Shown one piece after another: positions 1-9,732 of a stretch of DNA of 64,000 bases (position 1 is the first letter of the stretch; each line of letters starts with the position of its first letter). This stretch comes from Leptospira ilyithenensis. Its GTDB lineage: Bacteria > Spirochaetota > Leptospiria > Leptospirales > Leptospiraceae. Both the position numbers and the translations under genes were made by a program. The notes beneath the pieces are model-generated. The model saw nothing but the letters and a program-made list of their open reading frames with translations. It was not told where the DNA came from and ran no database searches. The stretch covers positions 62,001 through 126,000 of the forward strand of contig NZ_RQHV01000049.1 in assembly GCF_004771005.1 (NCBI RefSeq). The letters run 5' to 3'.

Positions 1-1054
1 TGAGCAATCTACCGTCTCCCATTCTGATTTCCTTGTCGATGCCCGATATCGCCAAACTGAGATTACTTGATCCCAAGGGATGGACTTCTTTCAGTTTTTG
101 AACTCCTTTTTTGCCAGTTCCGTAAAACTTGAGAGAAGTATCGAAACCGAATATATGTAATTCCTTGGGATTTAAATCGGAAAGCAACTTTTCCAATCGG
201 ACCAAAGTCTCCGGATACTGTAATGCGGCGGAAGCCGAAGTATCGACAAGGACGACGAGCTTTTCAAGAGAAATCATCTCACCCTTATCCTCGGGAATAG
301 GAACAAACTCAACCGCGAATAAATTTCCCTTTTGCGATAGAAGATTTCCTTTGATCTTATGTTCGAAACGAATATCGTCGGTAGGCTTAAAATTCTTTTT
401 TTGCAGCGAAACTATCTTTCGAGTGCTGGTTTTAAGATCGGATGTTAAAAGATCATTCCGATTACCAAACTCCTGTTCGTCGAAGATAACTCTGGCTTGA
501 AACTCATCAATCCCCGGAAGTCCCTTAATAGGAAGAATGTATGCAGGCGGAAAAGAGGATAATGTTGAGGAATAGGAAATGATGATTTTTTTTTCGGATT
601 TGGCCGGGATGGGAAAAACCCTCGCACTGAATTCATTTCCCGCATCTGATTCGAGAAGAGCCGGATCCTGTTTTCTATGTAAAAAATCTTCATAGACACG
701 GGTCGCTTTTTCCTTTTCCACCACTTCTCCTTCCTGCCAATTATTTCCTATCATCATCGCAAATCGCGCCAAATGCGCATTATCCGGCAAAACGATTCGA
801 AACCTTCCCTCTCTTTGTCTGTCTTCCGGATTATAAAAACTCAATTTGATTTCGGTGAATGCGAAAAAACCATCAAGCACGGTATTTGATTCGTAACTTT
901 TTAAGACTAGTCCCGCTCCATCGCTTGTAGTGAGAGATACTGGGGATTCGATTGATTCGGAAGGTTCCCGATTTTTTGCTCCTCCGAAAAAAAATACGAT
1001 TAAAAAAAGAACCAATGGAATTTTGGGATTTTTGATTTTGGAAAGAAATTTCAT
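1..1054 (-). CDS. VIT and VWA domain protein (C-terminal part outside window)
   Basis: This frame runs open from an ATG at 1054 to the left edge, so about 351 N-terminal residues are visible and the rest is missing. The start follows a clear GGAGGAAG ribosome site. After a membrane-spanning N-terminus (about residues 10-25, no lipobox Cys) comes a VIT-type domain (FYNPEDRQREGRF, then LPDNAHLARFAMMIGNN). A von Willebrand A domain follows, with a MIDAS-like DTSAS motif near residue 270. VIT/VWA proteins are usually exported, metal-dependent adhesion or scaffold proteins. The ligand cannot be read. The domain call is firm; the role is inference. Confidence 0.85.
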   Translation of the reverse strand, partial: MKFLSKIKNPKIPLVLFLIVFFFGGAKNREPSESIESPVSLTTSDGAGLVLKSYESNTVLDGFFAFTEIKLSFYNPEDRQREGRFRIVLPDNAHLARFAMMIGNNWQEGEVVEKEKATRVYEDFLHRKQDPALLESDAGNEFSARVFPIPAKSEKKIIISYSSTLSSFPPAYILPIKGLPGIDEFQARVIFDEQEFGNRNDLLTSDLKTSTRKIVSLQKKNFKPTDDIRFEHKIKGNLLSQKGNLFAVEFVPIPEDKGEMISLEKLVVLVDTSASAALQYPETLVRLEKLLSDLNPKELHIFGFDTSLKFYGTGKKGVQKLKEVHPLGSSNLSLAISGIDKEIRMGDGRLL

Positions 1055-1128
1055 GTTTCTTCCTCCGGGACTTTTAGACAGTCAGCATCGTGGAAAAAGA
1101 AAATAATGTCTTCATTAAATTTAAACAG

Positions 1129-1167
1129 AAAAGCCTCCTTTCTCATGTTGCCCATGGGAAAAGAGGC
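1129..1167 (-). terminator. intrinsic terminator after first flaB
   Basis: On the minus strand GCCTCTTTTC (1158-1167) pairs with GAAAGGAGGC (1133-1142), ten pairs including one G-U. A short T run follows (1129-1132). It lies about 35 bases beyond the flaB stop. A second small hairpin (AAGGCAA/TTGCCTT, 1177-1193) sits between and has no T run. Confidence 0.65.
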
Positions 1168-1202
1168 CAATAGTTTAAGGCAACTCTTGCCTTCTTACGC
1201 TC

Positions 1203-2045
1203 TTACGTATTTTGTAAGAGTCGTAATACGGAATTTCCTCTGAGTCCTGCTTGCGCGAGCATCGCCGTACCGCTTTGCACCAGAATTTGCTTCGTGGTAA
1301 ACGCAACCATTTCCTCAGCCATATCCGCGTCCCGGATCCTTGATTCAGATGCTTGCATATTTTCATATGCACCCATGAGACCTTTCGCTGTACCTTCGAG
1401 TCTATTTTGGTAGGCTCCCATGTTCGAGCGCTGTTTCATGATCTTATCCAAGGCGAAATCCGCCAAAGCAATCGCTGCATCCGCTTTACCAGGGGTCGAT
1501 AGAGAGAGTTCTCCCTTCGACACTTTTAAAGCTTTTGCCGTCATAGTTCCAATGTAGAAACGCTCTCTTTGTCCAGCGTTTGCCCCCATGTGAAACCACA
1601 TCGACGCCTTTTTAGATCCACGAGCGAAATCACCTTCAAAGAGTTTAAACTTGTTAAACTCCGCTTGAGAAGCGATTCGATCGATCTCGTCCACCAATGC
1701 AGATACTTCTACCTGCACGAGCTGCCTGTCCTCCGGTGTGTAGATTCCATTCGAAGTCTGGATCGCAAGGGTCCGGAGTCGTTGGATAATTTCAGCAGAC
1801 TGCTCCAGAAATCCTTCCGCAGTCTGGATGAAGCTAAGCCCATCCTCCGTGTTCCTTTCGGCCTGACGTAAACCTCGGATTTGAGTCCTTAGTTTTTCCG
1901 AAACAGCTAGTCCCGAAGCGTCGTCCCCGGCCTGGTTGATCCTTTGGCCAGAGGATAAACTCCTCATCGACTTATCTACGTCCCATTGTGTAAACTTGAG
2001 AGCACGATGTGATTGAATCGCACTCATGTTGTGATTGATAATCAT
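1203..2045 (-). CDS. flaB: FlaB-type flagellin (first copy)
   Basis: This 280-residue flagellin is a core subunit of the periplasmic flagellar filament. It starts MIINHN, as spirochaete FlaB proteins do. The N-terminal D0/D1 part carries [20 protein letters not shown] near residues 30-50. The C-terminal D1/D0 part carries [14 protein letters not shown] and ends VLRLLQNT. The variable D2/D3 region is essentially absent, as usual for FlaB. The ATG follows AAAGGAG. It lies downstream of, and is clearly paralogous to, the second copy, but differs in the C-terminal motif ([14 protein letters not shown] here, [14 protein letters not shown] there). A terminator lies between the two genes, so each probably has its own promoter. 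Confidence 0.96.
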   Translation of the reverse strand: MIINHNMSAIQSHRALKFTQWDVDKSMRSLSSGQRINQAGDDASGLAVSEKLRTQIRGLRQAERNTEDGLSFIQTAEGFLEQSAEIIQRLRTLAIQTSNGIYTPEDRQLVQVEVSALVDEIDRIASQAEFNKFKLFEGDFARGSKKASMWFHMGANAGQRERFYIGTMTAKALKVSKGELSLSTPGKADAAIALADFALDKIMKQRSNMGAYQNRLEGTAKGLMGAYENMQASESRIRDADMAEEMVAFTTKQILVQSGTAMLAQAGLRGNSVLRLLQNT

Positions 2046-2050
2046 TGGCT

Positions 2051-2110
2051 TACACTCCTTTGTGTATTGCCAAGCACCTTGCAGTACTTAGCCGGACAAT
2101 CCCTGTCCGG
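2051..2110 (-). promoter_or_regulatory. flaB leader with two GGA-in-loop hairpins (candidate CsrA target)
   Basis: On the minus strand a perfect hairpin CCGGACA-GGGAT-TGTCCGG (2092-2110) lies about 46 bases before the start codon. A second hairpin, TACAC-AAAGGA-GTGTA (2051-2066), holds the Shine-Dalgarno sequence in its loop. Both loops expose GGA, and ACAGGGAT matches the known CsrA/RsmA recognition core. CsrA control of flagellin is established in other bacteria, including a spirochaete. Its use here is inferred. Confidence 0.5.
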
Positions 2111-2199
2111 TGTCAAGGAAGAGCTTTCGGATTGCCACCTGGCAGGGGAAAGCCGGCTGATTATCTATAACGACTTCTGAAATTTACCCAATTCTTATT

Positions 2200-2232
2200 A
2201 AAAACGGGCCAAGCCTTACTTACGTAAGGCTT
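2200..2232 (-). terminator. intrinsic terminator after second flaB
   Basis: A nine-pair stem AAGCCTTAC/GTAAGGCTT (2211-2232) with a four-base loop lies 12 bases beyond the stop of the second flaB. On the minus strand GGCCCG and then five T (2200-2204) follow. Confidence 0.7.
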
Positions 2233-2243
2233 TAGCCTTCTCT

Positions 2244-4225
<1,982 letters not shown>

Positions 4226-5482
4226 ATGAAGAAAATTTCCAAAATTCTAATTTCCTTATTTTACATATCCATATTCACCTTCATAGTTTTCGGTTGCGAC
4301 TCCATCCGAAGCCTGCTTGTTTCCAAACTAGGAGCAGCCGAAGATTACAAACCTGAAACCGATCCCAAAAAACTAGTGGCGGAATTTTCAAGTAAAGATG
4401 CTTCCCGCGAAAAAATCAAAATCCGTTTGGTGGAAGTTGCGGCGGGATTTGCACAACCGACCGATTTACAATTTCCTCCCAAAGAAAACGAATACTTTCT
4501 GGTCGCGGAAAAACAGGGAAAACTGAAATGGGGAAAAGTGAACAGCAAGCTAACGGGAGTTTTGCTGACATTGAATGTGATTTCGGAAGGGGAAGAAGGA
4601 CTACTCGGACTTGCATTCCATCCCGATTTCGCAAAGAACGGAAAAATATACCTGAACTATACTTTGAAACAAGGTAAAAAAGACATCAGTCGGATTGCAG
4701 AATGGACGCTTTCCAAACCGAACGATTTTCCGAATGCAAAGGCGGAATCTGAAAGGGTGATTATGGAAGTGGAACAACCTTATCCCAATCATAACGCCGG
4801 ACAAATCGCATTCGGTCCGGACCACCTACTCTATGTTGGATGGGGTGACGGAGGATGGATGGCCGATCCCAGAAAGAACGGACAAAATCCCAAAACCTTT
4901 TTAGGAAGCATGCTCAGGATCAATGTGGACTTGCCTTCGGAAAAACTTCCTTACTCCATTCCCAAAGATAATCCTTTCGTAGGAGATAGTTGCTGCGCTC
5001 CCGAAACATTCGCTTACGGACTTCGCAATCCATGGAGATACAGTTTCGATCCGAAAGGAAGACTGATTCTTGCCGATGTAGGACAAGATCTTTGGGAAGA
5101 AATCGACATCATTGAAAAGGGAAAAAATTACGGCTGGAATACAAAGGAAGCCTCTCATTGTTTTGATCCGAAAGAAAAATGCAAATCGGAAGGACTAACC
5201 GATCCCATTTACGAATACGGAAGAGAGGAAGGCCAATCCATTACGGGAGGATATGTTTATTCCAGTTCCAAGCTGAGCGGACTTACAAATAAATACGTGT
5301 TTGGTGATTTTATCACAGGAAGAATTTGGGCGATTTCCGTTCCTGATGATACAAATGGTACGACAAAGACTGCTTATGCACTCGGCAAATGGCCGATCCT
5401 AATCTCTACGTTCGGGAAAGATCATTCCGGAAATGTATATGTTGTCGACTTTGCTTCCGGGCGAATCTACAAAATCGAGTGA
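4226..5482 (+). CDS. PQQ-dependent sugar dehydrogenase-like lipoprotein
   Basis: This 418-residue protein resembles soluble PQQ-type glucose/sorbosone dehydrogenases (six-bladed beta-propeller), which oxidise aldoses in the periplasm. An upstream in-frame ATG at 4073 exists. I chose 4226 because MKKISK and a signal peptide ending in lipobox FIVFGC (Cys24) begin there. Family motifs in order: [70 protein letters not shown]. The gene stands alone, convergent with the tail-collar gene. Substrate and actual use of PQQ cannot be read. No PQQ synthesis gene is in the window. Confidence 0.85.
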   Translation: MKKISKILISLFYISIFTFIVFGCDSIRSLLVSKLGAAEDYKPETDPKKLVAEFSSKDASREKIKIRLVEVAAGFAQPTDLQFPPKENEYFLVAEKQGKLKWGKVNSKLTGVLLTLNVISEGEEGLLGLAFHPDFAKNGKIYLNYTLKQGKKDISRIAEWTLSKPNDFPNAKAESERVIMEVEQPYPNHNAGQIAFGPDHLLYVGWGDGGWMADPRKNGQNPKTFLGSMLRINVDLPSEKLPYSIPKDNPFVGDSCCAPETFAYGLRNPWRYSFDPKGRLILADVGQDLWEEIDIIEKGKNYGWNTKEASHCFDPKEKCKSEGLTDPIYEYGREEGQSITGGYVYSSSKLSGLTNKYVFGDFITGRIWAISVPDDTNGTTKTAYALGKWPILISTFGKDHSGNVYVVDFASGRIYKIE

Positions 5483-5519
5483 GATTTTTTCTCATGAGAA
5501 AGATCGTATAACTTGTATT

Positions 5520-6122
5520 TTACTGGTGAGGAGGATAGGCGCCCTCAATCGCAATACAAAAATTCAATCCTAAAAAAGGAGGCATTATGGGAATAGAGTT
5601 ACCTAGCCCTGTAGCTTGCGTGTCGCCTGAATACTCTATGGAACCACCGCTAACACCACCCAGTTGTTTCACATTTTTAGGATCTACACTTGCTGGTTGT
5701 TTATAGATAGGAAAATGATTTCCGAGAAATTCGGCGGGGGTAGCAAGTATATTATTTTCCGGATCGGATGTCCACGCCTCTTCAGTGGTTGTTTCGATTG
5801 ATACGGCTGCTTCCGCAGTAAAACCATATGGATGTGTATGACTTGGTAGTTGATCTTCTGTTAAAGTTACTGAGCTCTGTCCCCCTTTTTTCCCAAATGA
5901 AATATTTTGATTATTGGGTAAACCTGAATGGATTGGAAAACATCCACGCAGATCAGGAAGGGCAAAAGTATTTACTCCGTCTCCTCCATATGTTGTTCCT
6001 AAGAGGGAGTATAACGCCTGGTATTGATTGATCTGCAAAAGAGCTCCATTGCATGCTGCCCAACCTGGGGGGGCAAAATTAAACGCATATAAAGTAATTT
6101 CACCAAGATAAGGATCTAACAT
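5520..6122 (-). CDS. phage tail collar domain protein (MdpB-like)
   Basis: This 200-residue protein has the arrangement of tail-collar or 'microcystin-dependent' proteins: an N-terminal LGEITLYAFNFAPPGWAACN, then LLGTTYGGDGVNTFALPDLRG, then LPSHTHPY, and a C-terminal PPFLGLNFCIAIEG. Such proteins occur in phage tails but also as free-standing bacterial genes of unknown role. No other phage gene lies nearby, so this is probably not a prophage. It follows the PI-PLC-like gene by 29 bases on the same strand and probably shares its transcript. No signal peptide is visible. Confidence 0.85.
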   Translation of the reverse strand: MLDPYLGEITLYAFNFAPPGWAACNGALLQINQYQALYSLLGTTYGGDGVNTFALPDLRGCFPIHSGLPNNQNISFGKKGGQSSVTLTEDQLPSHTHPYGFTAEAAVSIETTTEEAWTSDPENNILATPAEFLGNHFPIYKQPASVDPKNVKQLGGVSGGSIEYSGDTQATGLGNSIPIMPPFLGLNFCIAIEGAYPPHQ

Positions 6123-6151
6123 ACAAACCTTCCATTTAAATTCATATTCAA

Positions 6152-7081
6152 TCAGCCATTAGTATTTATAATCGCGTTAATTTGGTCTTTGGTCGGGAAA
6201 TTCAAGATGACAATTCCCATCTTGTTTCCGGCATATTTCTGGATGACAGACAAAGGATCAATAGGAATCTCTACGGTTGTTCCGTCAACGATGATTGCAG
6301 TAACACCTACGCTCAAAGAACCGGAATAAGGCGAAGTGGGAAACGCCCATCGACCGGTTTTGGCAAACCAGCTAAAAAAGTTCAAATAAAAATTACCATC
6401 TTTCTTATTGCTTAATTGAAACAAATTGTCAATAGCTTCCAATTTTGAAGTAATGAACCAAGGGTTGTATAAATCCTGAACATAAATATTATAACCGGTA
6501 TTATTAATGCTGAAATATTCGGAATTATCCGGCCAGTTTGCTGGCAGAGCCGCAATACCCTGACCGTTTAGATAGTTCATCCTGTTGAATAATACAATTT
6601 TTCCCTGAGCGTTAGTAACAGTAGGTATGGTGCTTTGAGTATACCAGGATTTAGCAGCGGGTGTTATATAGTTATTCTGTAAAACAGTGCCAAGGTTGTT
6701 TGTAAATCTGCTATTATCACCATAATCTTTTTTTAAAGACATGATAATGTATTCGCCTGGGTTCTTCGCTAAGAAAGCATAACATTGGTTTAAAACATCT
6801 TCCAGACCGATATGGCAGTAATGACTTCCATGATTAACTTGAATGGCTGTTTCTGAACTTTGCTCCAATCGAATATCCAGGAAGCGAACACCTGCATTCA
6901 ATTGCTCTTCTATAGACCAAGTCTGCGCACAAATAAAGTTCAAAAAAGAAAATCCCACCTGATAGCACTTATATGTTCCACTATCATGTGTTCCTGGGAT
7001 AGAAATATCTGCGATACTGCCGGAACCGGCAATCTTTCCGGCTGCCAATAGATTAGTTATCCAACTCTCTGTATTGATCAA
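6152..7081 (-). CDS. PI-PLC X-domain phosphodiesterase-like protein
   Basis: This 309-residue protein looks like a phosphatidylinositol-specific phospholipase C X-domain TIM barrel. ISIPGTHDSGTYK gives the first catalytic-type His (H32). VRFLDIRLE is the metal/ligand strand, VNHGSHYC gives the second His (H84), and ALKNPGEYIIMSLK-like sequence follows (here LAKNPGEYIIMSLKKDYG). Both His residues are present, so activity is plausible. The start is TTG, with a weak GGGG upstream. There is no clear signal peptide. It is first in a two-gene unit with the tail-collar protein. The substrate is unknown; bacterial members cleave phosphoinositides or GPI-like lipids. Confidence 0.8.
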   Translation of the reverse strand: MINTESWITNLLAAGKIAGSGSIADISIPGTHDSGTYKCYQVGFSFLNFICAQTWSIEEQLNAGVRFLDIRLEQSSETAIQVNHGSHYCHIGLEDVLNQCYAFLAKNPGEYIIMSLKKDYGDNSRFTNNLGTVLQNNYITPAAKSWYTQSTIPTVTNAQGKIVLFNRMNYLNGQGIAALPANWPDNSEYFSINNTGYNIYVQDLYNPWFITSKLEAIDNLFQLSNKKDGNFYLNFFSWFAKTGRWAFPTSPYSGSLSVGVTAIIVDGTTVEIPIDPLSVIQKYAGNKMGIVILNFPTKDQINAIINTNG

Positions 7082-7433
7082 TGTGCTACCCCGACTAAGT
7101 TAAACCAACATTCTCTCTCTAAAAAGAATGCCAACGGTATAGGAAAATAAAGAAAGGTCAATTTTTATTCAGCCACCAATAGAATAAAATTGATCAAATA
7201 GCACGTGCTTATCGATTACCCTAAGAAAAGCCAAACGGCTATTAGTGAATGTACGAAATTAGTAGTCATATATTAAAACCCATACCAAAGCAATGGTCTG
7301 AGTCCGGATACTTGGAAATACCTAATACCAGTAATAGTCCTAAAAAATCATCTTAACATAGGATAACCGGATTTCTGTTACTAACATGCTTCCTGCCATT
7401 GACATTTCCTTCTAACTGTTGCAGACTAAGTAT
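7082..7433. other. divergent intergenic region
   Basis: This stretch separates the minus-strand PI-PLC gene from the plus-strand hydrolase. I see no coding frame. TTGACA near 7397 is a possible -35 for the hydrolase, with no convincing -10. A small stem AGCC/GGCT is near 7230. Otherwise nothing recognisable. Confidence 0.4.
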
Positions 7434-8354
7434 ATGAAAATTCGTATTCAACTTTTATCAGTCTTCTTCACAGGAATCTTTCTTGCTTGTTCAGGAGGAC
7501 AGGAAATGCAAATCCAATCAATGGAAACAAATAACATCCAGGATGAAAAACCTTCCGGATATTTCCACACCAAACTAGGATTAATAGCATATTGGATTAA
7601 GGGAAAAGGAGAAAATTTGATTTTACTTCATTCCGCAGGCCCCGGCCATGAACATAGGGATTTCGATGCGATCATTCCCAAACTTTCGGAATCCTACCGA
7701 GTCATTAGTTTGGATTGGCCAGGTCACGGTAAATCGGAATTTCCAAATCCATTGGAGTCCGCATCAGCGGTTTCTTATGCGGAAATCCTTCCCGATTTAA
7801 TCAAACAACTGGCACCGGGAGGTGCAATACTCATAGGAAATTCTTTAGGAGGATTCGCCTCCATTAAACTTGCGGTGGAAAAACCGGATTTGGTAAAGGG
7901 ATTGATTTTAGTGGATACGGGAGGAATGAATGATCCTGATTTCAAAACCAGGACATTTGTAAAATTAATGAGCAATCTTTGGTTTACGGGTGTTACATGG
8001 AACGCATTTCCGAACTACTATCTGAAAGTAGAAAACCGATATACAAAATCACTTTTAGATAGAGTGAAAGAAAAAGAAAATATAGAAGGATCAAAGCAGA
8101 TAAGAACTTCCCTTTGGAAAAGTTTTTCAGACGAAGGACATGACATGAGAGAAAGGGTTTCCGGGATCACCGTCCCCACTCTTATAGTTTGGGGAGAAAA
8201 AGATCCTGTAATCCTTCCCGAATTCGGAGAAAAGCTCAGTCAAAAAATAAAAGGGTCACAGTTGGTATTTTTACAAACCGGACATGTTCCTTTTGCAGAA
8301 GACCCGGAAACATTTTTAAAGATTACCATTCCCTTTTTAAAATCGATCCGTTAA
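7434..8354 (+). CDS. alpha/beta hydrolase lipoprotein
   Basis: This 306-residue alpha/beta-hydrolase has a lipoprotein signal (LLSVFFTGIFLAC, Cys19). A TTG five codons upstream is possible, but ATG at 7434 begins the signal peptide. HSAGPGHEHRDFD supplies the oxyanion-type loop and GNSLGG near residue 135 holds the nucleophile Ser. WGEKDPV supplies the acid and TGHVPFAEDPE the catalytic His. The fold is sure; the substrate is not. The Crp-type gene starts 41 bases downstream, so the two may be cotranscribed and the regulator may respond to the enzyme's product. That link is inference. Confidence 0.85.
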   Translation: MKIRIQLLSVFFTGIFLACSGGQEMQIQSMETNNIQDEKPSGYFHTKLGLIAYWIKGKGENLILLHSAGPGHEHRDFDAIIPKLSESYRVISLDWPGHGKSEFPNPLESASAVSYAEILPDLIKQLAPGGAILIGNSLGGFASIKLAVEKPDLVKGLILVDTGGMNDPDFKTRTFVKLMSNLWFTGVTWNAFPNYYLKVENRYTKSLLDRVKEKENIEGSKQIRTSLWKSFSDEGHDMRERVSGITVPTLIVWGEKDPVILPEFGEKLSQKIKGSQLVFLQTGHVPFAEDPETFLKITIPFLKSIR

Positions 8355-8383
8355 TTAGATTTGCCAAAAAAAAATTAAAAACT

Positions 8384-8399
8384 CCACTTTAGAAAGTGG
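8384..8399 (+). promoter_or_regulatory. hairpin covering the GTG start of the Crp-type gene
   Basis: CCACTT-TAGA-AAGTGG is a six-pair stem with a four-base loop, and the GTG start (8396-8398) lies within its 3' arm. It could limit translation. No T run follows, so it is not a terminator. No good ribosome site is seen. Confidence 0.3.
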
Positions 8400-9031
8400 A
8401 AGATTCCAAAATCAAAGAAGATAGCCCCGAGTGGTGGGCGATCTATCAAAGTGTAAATTCATTATCACCGGTCTCTTTGGAAGTATGGAAGGAAGCTGGC
8501 ATCTCCTATTCTTTGCGTGAATTGGGGTATGGAGATTTTTTTATCAAACAGGAAAAAATCCCGACGGAGTATGCCTTTGTTTTCTCCGGAGTCTTGAAAG
8601 AATATTATCTGACTTCAAAAGGAAACGAATATATAAAAAGTTTTAACTTTCCGGGAGAATTCACCGGCTCCTATTTTGATTTACTCACCAAACAACCGTC
8701 AACCTGTAATATCCGTGCCATTACCGATTGCAAAATCGCAGTAGCAAAATTCGGTGAACTTGCTTCTCTTTTTGAAACTCATATCTCATGGGAACGGTTG
8801 GGGAGAAAGGTCGCGGAAAATTTGTTCCTAAAAAAAGCAAAAAGAGAATACGAACTACTTGCTCTGGATGCGGAATCCAGATACAAATTGCTGAAAGAAA
8901 ACTATCCGAATATAGAAGAATCCGTTTCGCAGTATCATATCGCTTCCTTTCTGGGAATCACTCCAGTTTCTCTCAGTCGAATCAGATCCAAATTGAATCG
9001 GACCAAAGACAAGCCAACTAACAAAAACTAA
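8396..9031 (+). CDS. Crp/Fnr-family transcription regulator
   Basis: This 211-residue protein has an N-terminal cyclic-nucleotide-binding fold (IPTEYAFVFSGVLKEYYL, then FPGEFTGSYFDLLTKQPS, about residues 45-125). A C-terminal winged helix follows, with recognition-helix region YHIASFLGITPVSLSRIRSKL at about 180-200. The cyclic-nucleotide pocket residues are not convincingly conserved, so the ligand may differ. The start is GTG, inside a hairpin. The gene follows the lipoprotein hydrolase and overlaps convergently by four bases with the minus-strand lipoprotein gene. Targets are unknown. Confidence 0.85.
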   Translation: MEDSKIKEDSPEWWAIYQSVNSLSPVSLEVWKEAGISYSLRELGYGDFFIKQEKIPTEYAFVFSGVLKEYYLTSKGNEYIKSFNFPGEFTGSYFDLLTKQPSTCNIRAITDCKIAVAKFGELASLFETHISWERLGRKVAENLFLKKAKREYELLALDAESRYKLLKENYPNIEESVSQYHIASFLGITPVSLSRIRSKLNRTKDKPTNKN

Positions 9032-9732
9032 TGGATAACTTGTGGCGGGCAGGTAGTAAGGCTGGAATTATTTACACAAGAGACTTGTTTCCATCGTTTT
9101 TTAGTTCTGTTATCCGAAAGCAAAGTGCGAAGGTCTTCCTTTGGTTTTCCCGAAAAAGAGTCTTTGATCAGATAATCGAGACAGGCTAGTGCATCGGCTT
9201 TTCGAACGGGATCCGGTTCAAAATTATAGGTTTGTTCGGAAGCAATTGCAATTTTACCCTTCGTAGAATTCAGAAAGCTCAGGTCAGACGTATTTACCAA
9301 TAGATTTGCATTTTGAATTCCTGTTTCGACGCAGGAAGCAACTACCACATAAGCATTTTCCTGATTGATCTTATCCCCCTCGGATAAGGAAAGAGTTTTT
9401 TCCTGAAGTACACCTGAAACCAAAATCGCTTGGCTGCATCGGTTTGGCAACTCGCGATTGATTTTGGAAATTTCCGATAATGCTGCGGATTTTTCCGAAT
9501 CCGTATAAATCAGATCGGAAGTATTGCAAAGCCCCCTCGACCTCTGATCACAATATATGGTCCAGCCTTCTGTCGTCTTTTGATATCGAATGCAGTTTCC
9601 TTCAGAACGATAAAGATAATAGATCATCAAGCTAAGATTGTAAGTTTCCTTTTCTTTGTTCAGTTTAGATTGATTTCCGCCGCAATCGAAAACAAAAATA
9701 ATGATAAGAATCAAAAAAAACAGATTCTTCAT
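9028..9732 (-). CDS. lipoprotein downstream of TonB-dependent receptor
   Basis: This 234-residue protein has signal FLILIIIFVFDC with lipobox Cys17 and is Cys-rich afterwards (pairs such as GNCIRY, YCDQ, GLCN, RCSQ, SCVE, CLDY, SCVN, TCPP), suggesting disulphides in an exported domain. I do not recognise a family. Its ATG overlaps the receptor's TAA (TAATG), so translation is probably coupled. A surface or periplasmic partner of the receptor, such as a substrate-binding lipoprotein, is the natural inference. Confidence 0.75.
   Translation of the reverse strand: MKNLFFLILIIIFVFDCGGNQSKLNKEKETYNLSLMIYYLYRSEGNCIRYQKTTEGWTIYCDQRSRGLCNTSDLIYTDSEKSAALSEISKINRELPNRCSQAILVSGVLQEKTLSLSEGDKINQENAYVVVASCVETGIQNANLLVNTSDLSFLNSTKGKIAIASEQTYNFEPDPVRKADALACLDYLIKDSFSGKPKEDLRTLLSDNRTKKRWKQVSCVNNSSLTTCPPQVIH

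Noticed and set aside
5520..6122. Prophage remnant based on the tail-collar gene
   Set aside because: No integrase, capsid, terminase or attachment-site repeats are nearby; collar domains occur alone in many bacteria.
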